Assembly: GCA_937926205.1 (NCBI GenBank)
Contig: CALEYL010000017.1
Span: forward strand, 1 to 64,000
DNA from: an uncultured Saprospiraceae bacterium
GTDB lineage: Bacteria > Bacteroidota > Bacteroidia > Chitinophagales > Saprospiraceae
Reading direction: 5' to 3'
DNA length: 64,000 bases
Shown here: positions 8,533-16,981 of the stretch, piece by piece
How the letters are laid out: each line of letters starts with the position of its first letter
Position numbering within the stretch: position 1 is the stretch's first letter
The notes under the pieces: model-generated
The model's input: only the letters and a program-made list of their open reading frames with translations
Databases searched by the model: none
Told to the model about the DNA's origin: nothing
Program-made: the position numbers and the translations under genes

Positions 8533-9603
8533 TCATTTTGTTTGCAATCCAATCATTTGGTCAGTTATTCCGGCATCGGGGTCTTCGATTAATTTCAAAA
8601 TTACATTAAAAGCCTCCTCTGTTTTTTCAATCACAATATCTGGTTGGTTCATTAGTTTGTAATTGGCACTGATGTTACTCAGCCCAACTTTTGTACTTTC
8701 TACATTGATTTTCTTTATCTGGAGGTTGTTTGAGACGGTCAGGCATCCCTCGTCATTGGTAAAGATGCGAATGTACAGGGGCGTCGAACGCGAGACAATG
8801 TTGTGCTTCACCGCATTTTCGATCAGCAACTGCAGGGTCAGAGGGGGCAGCAAGTGCTGATGGTAACATTCACTGATGTTGAGTTCGCAATTCAAACCCA
8901 GGCCGTAGCGCTTTTTGAGCAATTGCAGGTAGCTTTGGGCAAACTCCAATTCTTCCTGCAGCGAAATCAGGCGGCGGCTGTTTTTGCGCAGCAGGTAGCG
9001 GTAGATGTCCGACATCTCATCGAGAAACACTTCCGCTTCATCCGGATCGGAGCGGATCAGCGCAGACAAAGAATTGAGGTTGTTGAATAGAAAGTGCGGG
9101 CTGATTTGGTTCTTCAAGGCTTCGATCTGGCTATTCATTACCCTGAATTCCAATTGCTTGGTGTTTCGCTCGTTGTCGGTCCATTGTTCAAAGAAATACT
9201 GCGCTTCGTAGATGCCTGCCAGAAACACCACACAGACAATGGCCAGAAAAAATTCTTTGATCCAGTAGACAAAATCAACCTGCGCGCCATCCGGCAACAA
9301 TACCGCATTCAACAGACCTACGTGCCAAAGCACAAAAAGGGCCGTGATGACAACATAGCTGGATACAGACCACGCGATCCGCCTTTTGGTTTCACCTATA
9401 CTGGGATACTTCATCCTGAAAAAAATCAGGGTAGAACGGCAAGCAAACCAGCCCAGAGCATCATCAATGAGCACAACTAGAAAATGGAGCCAAAACGACA
9501 TAACACTGATCTCCGGCTCCCAATACCACATCGTCCCCGCGAGGATGATGCTCAGGATTGGAATTCCATACAACCGTATTTTTCTGTCGTTCAGCTTTTG
9601 CAC
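8533..9603 (-). CDS. LytS-type sensor histidine kinase
   Basis: The 356-residue protein has about four membrane segments in residues 10-135, then a short linker and a His_kinase (PF06580) domain. The phosphoacceptor is His170 in ISPHFLFNNLNSL, and the ATP-binding N box is LLIENAVKHNIV. No large extracytoplasmic sensor domain is visible, so the signal is probably sensed in the membrane. It is co-transcribed with the downstream LytTR regulator. The ATP-binding domain is short at its C-terminus (GLSNISANYKL), as is common in this family. Confidence 0.95.
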   Translation of the reverse strand: MQKLNDRKIRLYGIPILSIILAGTMWYWEPEISVMSFWLHFLVVLIDDALGWFACRSTLIFFRMKYPSIGETKRRIAWSVSSYVVITALFVLWHVGLLNAVLLPDGAQVDFVYWIKEFFLAIVCVVFLAGIYEAQYFFEQWTDNERNTKQLEFRVMNSQIEALKNQISPHFLFNNLNSLSALIRSDPDEAEVFLDEMSDIYRYLLRKNSRRLISLQEELEFAQSYLQLLKKRYGLGLNCELNISECYHQHLLPPLTLQLLIENAVKHNIVSRSTPLYIRIFTNDEGCLTVSNNLQIKKINVESTKVGLSNISANYKLMNQPDIVIEKTEEAFNVILKLIEDPDAGITDQMIGLQTK

Positions 9604-9678
9604 AGGCTATATGCTTGGTATATTGAATGCTTGCCCCCGGATTTGTATGTTCAAAAAACGGGAAAACCGGACCACAAG

Positions 9679-10638
9679 TTACTCATTTTGAGTTTCCAAC
9701 CATTCCGAAATATCTTCGATGAATGCCTCTACGTAGTCCACAATCATATAATGCGGCAGACCGGAATACACCACCATTTTTTTCGGGGCCTTTAAGCGCT
9801 CGAAAAGCCACTTGCTGTAGGTTGTTTTGAAGATGGTATCCTTTTCCGCCTGGATCAGAAAAACGGGGGTTTGCATGGCTTCTACCGGCAAATCCAGGGG
9901 AGTGTTGCACAGCGAAGCGAGGGTCTTCAGGCGAACCATATCCACCAAAAGCGGGTCTTGCTGTATCACCTCCCAGGCATTCCCCATATTCCGCACCGGT
10001 TCGATTTTCAGATTGAGGTATACCGACATGGAAACCGGAAATTCCGGAAACAAGCGAGCGCAGGCAATTACCGCAGGTTTGATGGTGCGAAATAGCCCTG
10101 GATAGCGGGTCAATTCCACTGCATTGTCGGCGTATAAATCGGCAATATTGTGGCAGATTATCCCTTTTACGACCGGGGCGGTATGGGCCTCCTTTGCCAA
10201 TTTTTCTGCTTTCGCTGCCGCGTAAAAACTGACAATTCCTCCCTGGCTGGAACCGGATAAAAACACCGGTAAATTTTCCTGCTGATGAAAATGACAGGCA
10301 AGCGCAAGCAGGTCGTCGACCATTTCGGGTATGGTATAAGAACCGTTTTTTCCCGTGCTTTGTCCATGACAGCGGGGGTCATAGCCCACGACTTTATATC
10401 CCAGATCAGCGAGGGCCAAAAGGTATTCGCCGTACAAAAGGGCATAGGCATTTGTACCGGGTGTAAACAGGATCAAACCTTTCGGATGGGGCGTTTCAAG
10501 GATGGAAAGCTGAATTTCCTGACCGTTTACCGGAATCCGCGCAAAGGAAAATCGAGGGTAAAAATTGGCGACACCCCGACGCGTGCAAACCATTTCGATG
10601 GTGCGCTCCAGATGGCTTGCGTTTCTGGTATACTTCAT
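9679..10638 (-). CDS. Alpha/beta hydrolase
   Basis: I start this 319-residue protein at the ATG at 10638, 14 bp after the SDR stop codon. The frame is open further upstream but only through antisense-like sequence overlapping the SDR. The nucleophile elbow is FLSGSSQGG, the acid is probably the Asp in LIQAEKDTIF, and the His is in SGLPHYMI. The oxyanion region is LILFTPGTNAYA. There is no clear signal peptide. The substrate is unknown; a lysophospholipase or esterase-like function is plausible. It is co-transcribed with the upstream SDR, which suggests a two-step lipid or ester modification (inferred). Confidence 0.85.
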   Translation of the reverse strand: MKYTRNASHLERTIEMVCTRRGVANFYPRFSFARIPVNGQEIQLSILETPHPKGLILFTPGTNAYALLYGEYLLALADLGYKVVGYDPRCHGQSTGKNGSYTIPEMVDDLLALACHFHQQENLPVFLSGSSQGGIVSFYAAAKAEKLAKEAHTAPVVKGIICHNIADLYADNAVELTRYPGLFRTIKPAVIACARLFPEFPVSMSVYLNLKIEPVRNMGNAWEVIQQDPLLVDMVRLKTLASLCNTPLDLPVEAMQTPVFLIQAEKDTIFKTTYSKWLFERLKAPKKMVVYSGLPHYMIVDYVEAFIEDISEWLETQNE

Positions 10639-10652
10639 AGAAATGGGTTGAA

Positions 10653-11483
10653 TTAACGCCTTGCCTTTTTCGACAGCTTCACCTGACGAAAATAGTGTAA
10701 AAATCCCAGACGCAGTAACGAAGAGAAGAATCGTTTCGCGAAATAAACCACTTTCGCAAATGCCGTAATGACGATCATCCTTTTCTCTTTGGCAACCCCT
10801 TCCAGAATGATCTCGGCACAAGCTTTTGCGGTGATGCCTTTTGGCCACAGCCGGAGTACCTTCTTTTTGTTGAACCCAATGATCTGCCCCGTTTTGTAGA
10901 TGGGCGTGCGCACGACCCCCGGGCAAACTGCCGTCACTTTTACATCGTAAAATGAAGCCTCTACTTCCAGTGCTTCCGTTAATCCCTGAATGGCATATTT
11001 ACTGGCCACATAAGGCGCTTCGCCAGGCAACGCCGCCAGGCCTGCCAGGCTGGAGATGTTCACAATATGCCCTTTCCTGTTTTCTACCATCAGCGGATAA
11101 AACAGTTGAATGCCATTGATCGTCCCGTACAGGTTGGCGTCAATGATTTTCTTCCAGGACTCTATGCTGAAGTCCTTGACCTCTCCGCCAATACCGACGC
11201 CTGCATTGTTGAACAAATAATCAGGGCAGGTTTCTGTTTTCAGGAATTCCTGTTGAAAATTTACAAAAGACGGGTAGTCTGAAACATCAAAACTGTAAGT
11301 GAATACATTCGGATTGATTCTTTTGAGAGAAGTCGCCAATTGCTGCAACCCTTCTTCATTCAGATCCAGCAAATAAAGCCTTGCCCGCTTGGTGTTCAAC
11401 AGCCTTGCCAATGCTTTTCCAATGCCCGAAGCGGCGCCGGTGATGATGACGTTTTTATGATAAAAAATGGAGTGCTGGCGCAT
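10653..11483 (-). CDS. Short-chain dehydrogenase/reductase
   Basis: The 276-residue classical SDR has the cofactor motif TGAASGIG near residue 17, an Asp after beta2 (YLLDLNEE) suggesting NAD(H) preference, NNAG, the catalytic Ser in NISSLAG, and YVASK for Tyr/Lys. The C-terminal extension (YFAKRFFSSLLRLGFLHYF) is amphipathic and could contact membrane, as in enzymes acting on lipid substrates. It is the first gene of a two-gene operon with the alpha/beta hydrolase. The substrate is not determinable here. Confidence 0.93.
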   Translation of the reverse strand: MRQHSIFYHKNVIITGAASGIGKALARLLNTKRARLYLLDLNEEGLQQLATSLKRINPNVFTYSFDVSDYPSFVNFQQEFLKTETCPDYLFNNAGVGIGGEVKDFSIESWKKIIDANLYGTINGIQLFYPLMVENRKGHIVNISSLAGLAALPGEAPYVASKYAIQGLTEALEVEASFYDVKVTAVCPGVVRTPIYKTGQIIGFNKKKVLRLWPKGITAKACAEIILEGVAKEKRMIVITAFAKVVYFAKRFFSSLLRLGFLHYFRQVKLSKKARR

Positions 11484-11608
11484 TTGCAGGGTTTAGTCGT
11501 CTATGCTGTTACTCAGGTTTCAGCAATTAATTTAACTCTAAAAGCTATATTTTTATTGGGTTTCAAACACTTAATACTTGTCGACCTTATACCTATCTTC
11601 TCTCAAAT

Positions 11609-13798
11609 TTACAAGGTCAGCCAATAATTCAATTTAAGGGTCAGCGTTCGGTTTTTCGGCCCAAAAATGCCTTCCACCCGATAATTATCGGTATAAACCA
11701 GAAACAAGTCGGACATGGGGGCGAAACGCCATTGCAGACGGCTGTTGACGTTGAAATTATCCGCCTGGGTATTGTACTGCAAAAAAGTCGTCCAGAACAA
11801 TCGGGTGGAAAAATTGATCTCAGCCCGGGCGGAGGCAAGCGTCAGGTGCAACCTCCCGTAAGGTTCCGGCAGCCAGATGTCATTTTGCTCGACGCCTACA
11901 GAAAAATTACCCCAGGGCTGCACCCGTAGCTTTACACTGCCTTCATAGGTCAGCTTGGTCCCGTTGTAAAATTCGCCATACACCACAAACCATTCTGTGC
12001 TCAGGTTGCGGCGGGTATCGGTATTGAACTGCACATTGAACTCCGTCATGTTGTAGGCGGTTGCTGGCAGGGGGGTGCTGGTCAGCGCGAATGGGAACAG
12101 CAGGTCAACATAGTTGTTGTTAAGCCGGAAGCGCAACTGGCTGGTGTTTTTGAAAAAAATGAAATACCGAAGCCGGGTGTACCACTCGTTGAGCGTGCCA
12201 TCGGGATTGATCCAGGCAAAGTTTTCCAATCCGGCCCAGTAATAATTCACACGCCCTTTATTCGGGTAGGTGTAATAATCCACCATGTTGCTGAATTGCG
12301 TAAAGCCAACGCGTACCACTTCGTCCGTTTCCGGGTTGTAATTTTCGATTCTTGGGTTGAAACCCATGTCGGCAAAGTAATTTTCACCCATGTGCTGCAT
12401 TTCCAGAAAAGTGCGGAAGCGTGTGCCGGAGTAGGCGAGACGACCGTAAATTTGGCTATTCCGATCAGAAAACCCCTTCTTCAGCGAGTGCATGTATCCC
12501 GCAACAGCCTGCCATTTCCCGTCGGGTGTATTGAGGCTGAAATCTCCGCCTACATTGCGCCCATAATCATCGCGCACCGCTTCAGAGCCTTCAAAAGACT
12601 GCCGGTTCAGGAAAATGCCTTTTACAGAAGACCGCGCCCACAATCGCTGCTGGAAAGTCAGCGCGCTGTAATTCTGCCCGAGGCGAACGTCGTTGCCTCT
12701 TGCGTGCATGTTGAAAGCACCCATACGCAATTTGTCCGTCAGGTTACCAGTCAATCGGGCGCCGTAAAGAATGGGTACCGTTTGCCCGTTTTCGTCCAGA
12801 CCAATGCGGCGGGAGAAAAACGGCTGGTCGTTGAATTCGCCGGAGTTGATAAAGACATCGGCGTTTTCAATAAAAAACTGGCGCCGCTCCGGGAAAAAGA
12901 TATCAAAACGGCTCAGGTTGGTGACCTGCTCATCGACATCTACCTGCGAAAAATCCGGGTTGAGCGTGAGGTCGAGATTAAGGGTTGGTGTAATGGCAAT
13001 TTTGGCATCGCCTCCAATATTCCAATCGCCTGTTGTTGGCTTATCGCTGCTAAAATCCTGATGCACACTGGAAGTTACGTAAGGAATGAACGAGATATTG
13101 CTGCCTGTTTTAGGTGGCGCTTTGTCCCAGACCAAAGTACCGAAATAGCCTAAATCACCAATTTCAAACTGCCTGGGTACTGCCGCCCAGCAATGCATTT
13201 CATTGGCGCCGGGTTCTGTACGAATAAAATTGACCCGCCATTCGGACAAATCCTCCTTATAGCGCAAGGTTTTGAATGGAATGGCCATCTCCAGGGTCCA
13301 GCGGTCTTCCATTCGGCGAACTTCTACAAACCAGCGATTGTCCCAGCTTTCATCTGCATCGTCTCCATCATCTCCACCCAGTAACACTTCGCTTTGGGCT
13401 CCCATCGCATTGACCCCAAAACCATAGCCATTGGCACGCTGGCAAACAGGGTCGAGCAGGATGGCAAATTCATCGCTTTCCCCGTAACTATCTCGTTTAA
13501 GGGTTTCAATAAAGAGTTTGGGATCGTCAAAACAGGTCGCTGCCACGTAAATATAGTGTTCATTGTAAGCCATCCGGACTTCGGTGCGTTTGGAGGCGGG
13601 CTGTTCGTCAACGGGTGCATTGAGTTGAAAATCGGCAGCAACTTCAGCCTGCTGCCAAACCAATTCTGACAACTCGCCGTCAACGGTAATGGATTCACTG
13701 GTAGCGCCGATGTGCAGCCGGTAAATCTCAGCGTTGTTCACCGTATTTTGCGCCAATAGCGCCGTCGGCAATAGCAGGAAAAAGAGACATTTTTTCAT
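11609..13798 (-). CDS. CBM9-like/DUF5916 outer-membrane protein
   Basis: The 729-residue protein has a signal peptide (MKKCLFFLLLPTALLAQ). It contains a carbohydrate-binding family 9-like domain (about 30-210; ITVDGELSELVWQQAE, VAATCFDDPKLF) and then a long DUF5916 region with alternating aromatic beta-strands ending in LTLKLNYWLTL, a typical outer-membrane barrel end. FSQVDVDEQVTNLSRFDIFFPE is characteristic of DUF5916 (this motif is spread over several strands). Family knowledge: function is unsettled, and members are often found near peptidases or sugar-uptake systems. No partner gene is evident here. It is divergent from the membrane-protein gene at 13967. Confidence 0.9.
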   Translation of the reverse strand: MKKCLFFLLLPTALLAQNTVNNAEIYRLHIGATSESITVDGELSELVWQQAEVAADFQLNAPVDEQPASKRTEVRMAYNEHYIYVAATCFDDPKLFIETLKRDSYGESDEFAILLDPVCQRANGYGFGVNAMGAQSEVLLGGDDGDDADESWDNRWFVEVRRMEDRWTLEMAIPFKTLRYKEDLSEWRVNFIRTEPGANEMHCWAAVPRQFEIGDLGYFGTLVWDKAPPKTGSNISFIPYVTSSVHQDFSSDKPTTGDWNIGGDAKIAITPTLNLDLTLNPDFSQVDVDEQVTNLSRFDIFFPERRQFFIENADVFINSGEFNDQPFFSRRIGLDENGQTVPILYGARLTGNLTDKLRMGAFNMHARGNDVRLGQNYSALTFQQRLWARSSVKGIFLNRQSFEGSEAVRDDYGRNVGGDFSLNTPDGKWQAVAGYMHSLKKGFSDRNSQIYGRLAYSGTRFRTFLEMQHMGENYFADMGFNPRIENYNPETDEVVRVGFTQFSNMVDYYTYPNKGRVNYYWAGLENFAWINPDGTLNEWYTRLRYFIFFKNTSQLRFRLNNNYVDLLFPFALTSTPLPATAYNMTEFNVQFNTDTRRNLSTEWFVVYGEFYNGTKLTYEGSVKLRVQPWGNFSVGVEQNDIWLPEPYGRLHLTLASARAEINFSTRLFWTTFLQYNTQADNFNVNSRLQWRFAPMSDLFLVYTDNYRVEGIFGPKNRTLTLKLNYWLTL

Positions 13799-13913
13799 AC
13801 CGTAATTGTCGTAATCAGTTGACAGAATATATGGCGAAGTTCCGGATATTTCACGAAGTACCCAAATTCACCCGGAAAGTAGCTAAAAAGACACTGCCCG
13901 GAGTCGTTTTTGC

Positions 13914-13921
13914 TAATTTTG
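13914..13921 (+). promoter_or_regulatory. -7 box TAATTTTG
   Basis: TAATTTTG fits TAnnTTTG and lies 46 bp upstream of the ATG at 13967. Its position argues against the earlier in-frame start near 13910 and supports 13967. Confidence 0.5.
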
Positions 13922-13966
13922 CATGTATCAGAAATTGCATCCCCCATCCTGATAACAAAAACAAGC

Positions 13967-15031
13967 ATGATTGTAATTGGTAATATTTTTCTTGTCCTGG
14001 CAACTTTAATTTACGTGATCTTCCTCGCTGAAGTTTACGACGACAAGACAGATCAATCGCGCGCCACAGCCATTGGCAGCCAAAAACGCATTGTCCTGCT
14101 GATGCGCTCTTTTCTGGCTTTTGTGGGAATTGCAGCGCTTTCAGCAGGCATGAACGGCGGATTCGAATGGATTTCAGATGACACCCGGATCATGTGGACG
14201 CTTGCAGGTCTGGGCATATTGTGCCTCGTTTTTGTGACCGCACAAAGTGCGCGGTTTCGCTTTGAATCCGGTGCGCCATGGGGCATGCACTTACTGACCG
14301 GTGTGGCGCCATTCGTTTTTCCGGCAACATTGCTGCTCGCGATGGCAGTTCTGCTGAATGCCCCGGTGCGGGCACTCATCCAGGTTCAGGCGTACAAAAT
14401 GCCGCTGCTGTTAGTCGTTGGCGTGAGCTTATTGGCTGTCGTAGAATGGGTAATTTCGGCGCTGCGGGCCTCAAAGCACGGAAATCCGGAATTTTCAGAA
14501 AAGAATCCGGCCCTCAAAAAACACCTTGCGGAAGTCGCCGCAGCAAATCCCATGAAACCGGACAGCCTGATTCGTTTGCTGACTTTTACAGACAGCCATC
14601 ACCCGGAGGCATTAAGGGCAAAAGCACTCCAAAAAATGAAATCCAACCCCAATTGGACGAAAATGCTGGTAGAAGCGCTCAAAGGAGAAGCAGCGCCTGC
14701 GGTTTTTACGTTTCTCGCTTCCAATACGTTGGAGGACAGGACTTTGTTTGCCGATCCGGTCCGGGAAGGCATTCTGCAACTTGCTGCCGGCATCCGGAAG
14801 ACCATTCGTCAGGCTACCGACCTTCGGGCAGATCAGTTTTCCTGGGACATAGACCGCATGCTGGCTACCGTTGAAAATTTTAAGGATATGGAGGTGGACT
14901 ACCTGCCTGCCATGCGCGAAGTACGCGCTGCGCTCGACGAACCCTGTGATCCGCCAGGGTTTAAACAGGTGGCGTTTAAAGCAGCGGATACACTGGACTG
15001 GTGGATCAGGCAATATGCAAAAACACGGTAA
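13967..15031 (+). CDS. Uncharacterised four-helix membrane protein
   Basis: The 354-residue protein is of a family I do not recognise. Four hydrophobic segments lie in the first 180 residues (VIGNIFLVLATLIYVIFLAEV; ALSAG region; IMWTLAGLGILCLVFVTA; VAPFVFPATLLLAMAVLL; LLLVVGVSLLAVVEWVIS). They are followed by a soluble, mostly helical C-terminal half (about 190-354) resembling HEAT-like repeats (HHPEALRAKALQKMKSN). The start is chosen because a -7 box overlaps the longer frame. A decayed copy of the last 60 codons is found at 20525-20708. Confidence 0.75.
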   Translation: MIVIGNIFLVLATLIYVIFLAEVYDDKTDQSRATAIGSQKRIVLLMRSFLAFVGIAALSAGMNGGFEWISDDTRIMWTLAGLGILCLVFVTAQSARFRFESGAPWGMHLLTGVAPFVFPATLLLAMAVLLNAPVRALIQVQAYKMPLLLVVGVSLLAVVEWVISALRASKHGNPEFSEKNPALKKHLAEVAAANPMKPDSLIRLLTFTDSHHPEALRAKALQKMKSNPNWTKMLVEALKGEAAPAVFTFLASNTLEDRTLFADPVREGILQLAAGIRKTIRQATDLRADQFSWDIDRMLATVENFKDMEVDYLPAMREVRAALDEPCDPPGFKQVAFKAADTLDWWIRQYAKTR

Positions 15032-15099
15032 GCTCTTCGCGGCCAACCACCAGGTATATTATAGCACATATTCATGCGTTTTTTAGGGCTGAAATATAG

Positions 15100-15762
15100 T
15101 TAGAATCGAATTTTGGGTCCAAAGCCATTGATATGTATGTTTTGATGGTCAAGCCTGAATTTGTTGCCGTGCAAATCCATGTACTTTAAATTCTTTAAGC
15201 CTTGTACCTCAATTGGTAATTTTTTGAACCTGTTATTATTCAAATACAGTTGTTCCAGGTTATTAAAGTACAACAGGCTTTTAGGAATGGTTTTTAAATT
15301 GTCTTTTTCAAGGTGTAATATTTTGAGACCAGGTAAATCTTTGAGTACGAGCAGACTCTTTTCAAGCTCAATATTCTTTTCATCATTGAGATAAATTTCT
15401 TCTATATTTTCCAATTTTGAGAGTGATTGTGGTAAAAGCTTAAAATCGTTGCTGCTCAAATCAAGCACTTTTAGTTTATTTAAATAACTAAGTCCGATTG
15501 GTATATTTTTCAAATGGTTGTTTCTTAAATTTAAGTACTCCAGGTTTTTAAACTTGGCCCAGACACTATCAGGAGGCAGTTTTAAATCTTGATTACTTAG
15601 GTTTAATCTGTAAACTTTTTCTGGTTCTTTCAGTGCTTCTTCTAAACTTATATACTCTTTTTTGATCATAGAAGAATCTGAGAAAACCTGGGCATTTACT
15701 TTGAATGTAGATAAAAGAATAAATACGGAAATTACTGCACTTATTCTATATGAATTTTTCAT
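15100..15762 (-). CDS. Secreted leucine-rich-repeat protein
   Basis: The 220-residue protein has a signal peptide (MKNSYRISAVISVFILLSTFKVNAQ). It has six or so LRR units of about 23 residues (LEYLNLRNNHLKNIP, LKVLDLSSNDFKLLP, LEQLYLNNNRFKKLP, LKYMDLHGNKFRL). The gene is clearly more AT-rich than its neighbours, which hints at a separate origin. A 200-bp MITE-like element sits 34 bp upstream of its start. There is no sorting domain. A role in protein-protein binding is likely, but its partner is unknown. Confidence 0.85.
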   Translation of the reverse strand: MKNSYRISAVISVFILLSTFKVNAQVFSDSSMIKKEYISLEEALKEPEKVYRLNLSNQDLKLPPDSVWAKFKNLEYLNLRNNHLKNIPIGLSYLNKLKVLDLSSNDFKLLPQSLSKLENIEEIYLNDEKNIELEKSLLVLKDLPGLKILHLEKDNLKTIPKSLLYFNNLEQLYLNNNRFKKLPIEVQGLKNLKYMDLHGNKFRLDHQNIHINGFGPKIRF

Positions 15763-15796
15763 GCGTTTGCAATTTTAAGAAAGCTTGAATTAGATA

Positions 15797-15996
15797 CATG
15801 TATCATCCCGAATTTTCAAAACAGTGTTGGTGTAATAAGCAATCAATTCGTCAATTAAAAGTTGGCAGTTTGTCAGTTGGCAGTTTTCAGTCGGGTTTAC
15901 TGCAAACTGAAAACTGCCAACTGCCCACTAACACGGCTGAATGATCGCGAAAACATCCTGTTTTTCGCCTGTTTTCGCTAAAAATTCGGGATGACT
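15797..15996. mobile_element. 200-bp MITE-like element, copy A
   Basis: This copy is identical over 200 bp to 27913-28112. Its ends are inverted repeats sharing TCATCCCGAATTTT. In the centre, AGTTGGCAGTTTTCAGT and its exact complement flank a 14-base loop. There is no coding capacity. It lies between the SnoaL-like gene and the LRR gene, in the same orientation relative to flanking genes as copy B. No clear target duplication is visible. Confidence 0.85.
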
Positions 15997-16015
15997 TATG
16001 GAATTTTTGAGAAAA

Positions 16016-16681
16016 TTATCCAGCTGTTGGTGTAAATGGAAGTGCTGATTTGTGGACAATAATTCTTAGTTTACCGTCCTTTCCTTTTTTAAAGACCCAG
16101 GTTTTATCTACCATTACTTCTTTGCCGTCTTTGTCAGTCACCCAAACATTTCCCATCGTAATGGCAACCGAACCATATATTTGGATGCCTTCGTTTTTAT
16201 TGCCTGCATTGTCATAACGAGCCTTTACCCACGGTTTGAGCGCAAACCCTTTGTCATTAGGATAGTCAGGGTCACCTCCGACAAAGTATGCCAATGCCCC
16301 CTTTTTGTCGTTTCTAAATGTTTGTTCACCAAAGGCCAGTGTTGGTTTGAAAAAGACTTTTCCATAGTCGTAATTGTAGGCATCGGACAGGACTTGCGTT
16401 GCAAATGCTCTGTAATCGCCGCCCTCTTCTTTTAGCTTTCCAATTTTTACCAGAGCATCGCACCAAGCCTGCTGCGCTGCGTTTACTTCATCATAGGTGA
16501 TGACAGTTTGAGCCCCTTCTTCTACATAGATCAACCCCAAATCATCAATTACTTTTTGCACATTTTCGCTTGTTTGTGAAACTACTTTGCTTACCTCTTC
16601 TTTTGCTTGTTGGGCTGCCTGGTTGCAAGAAGTTGCCAAACCTGCTACTAAAAGGGCTCCGAAAATCATTGCTTTATTCAT
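16016..16681 (-). CDS. SnoaL-like lipoprotein
   Basis: The 221-residue protein has a lipoprotein signal (MNKAMIFGALLVAGLATSC). After a short helical linker (about 22-45), residues 60-215 resemble the SnoaL/DUF4440-like fold (AQQAWCDALVKIGKLKEEGGDYRA..., YGSVAITMGNVWVTDKDGKE, WVFKKGKDGKLRIIVHKSALPF). Related proteins are sometimes misannotated as phosphoribosyl-AMP cyclohydrolase, but its metal-site cysteines are absent. The likely location is the periplasmic face of a membrane. The substrate is unknown. Confidence 0.75.
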   Translation of the reverse strand: MNKAMIFGALLVAGLATSCNQAAQQAKEEVSKVVSQTSENVQKVIDDLGLIYVEEGAQTVITYDEVNAAQQAWCDALVKIGKLKEEGGDYRAFATQVLSDAYNYDYGKVFFKPTLAFGEQTFRNDKKGALAYFVGGDPDYPNDKGFALKPWVKARYDNAGNKNEGIQIYGSVAITMGNVWVTDKDGKEVMVDKTWVFKKGKDGKLRIIVHKSALPFTPTAG

Positions 16682-16745
16682 TATTTGTATTCATTTTGTT
16701 TGCCTACTTTTTAAAACGGTGTTCGGCTTGTCCGTTTTTCTTTTA

Positions 16746-16820
16746 TAGACTTGTTGCGGCAGGTCATCAGTGTTTTGCCAGTCATTACTAACCCACGATG
16801 TTTCCGTCGCAACAAGTCTA
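16746..16820. mobile_element. 75-bp mini-element with perfect 13-bp inverted ends
   Basis: TAGACTTGTTGCG at 16746-16758 is repeated in inverted form at 16808-16820. The element is flanked by TTA on both sides (16743-16745, 16821-16823), as expected from a 3-bp target duplication. The ends resemble those of IS5-superfamily elements (family knowledge), but no transposase is present. It is probably a non-autonomous miniature derivative. Confidence 0.75.
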
Positions 16821-16964
16821 TTACTGAGGCATTGTCAAAATTCCCACCAACTGCTTGTATCGGGCAGGTATTGGATGGTGGTTATTTACCAGTTCTTCGA
16901 TATGCCCCGACGGCTTATCGGCGTCGCTGGCATTCTTCAATGGACTGTATTCTTCATGCCCCAT
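16821..16964 (-). pseudogene. 47-codon ORF ended by the mini-element
   Basis: An ATG at 16964 opens a 47-residue hydrophilic frame (MGHEEYSPLKN... HIEELVNNHHPIP... VGILTMPQ). Its TAA lies in the TTA duplication at the mini-element border. The amino-acid pattern looks coding-like. It may be the start of a gene cut by the insertion, or a small intact gene whose stop comes from the target site. It lies 17 bp beyond the SPFH gene's 3' end. Confidence 0.35.
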
Positions 16965-16981
16965 AGTGCACGGTCCAATTA

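Noticed and set aside
9679..10926. Longer 415-residue version of the alpha/beta hydrolase
   Set aside because: The first 96 codons overlap the SDR gene on the same strand in another frame and lack hydrolase features; the ATG at 10638 fits the operon spacing.
12296..13153. Plus-strand frame of 285 codons
   Set aside because: Antisense to the DUF5916 gene, with no signal, domain or upstream promoter.
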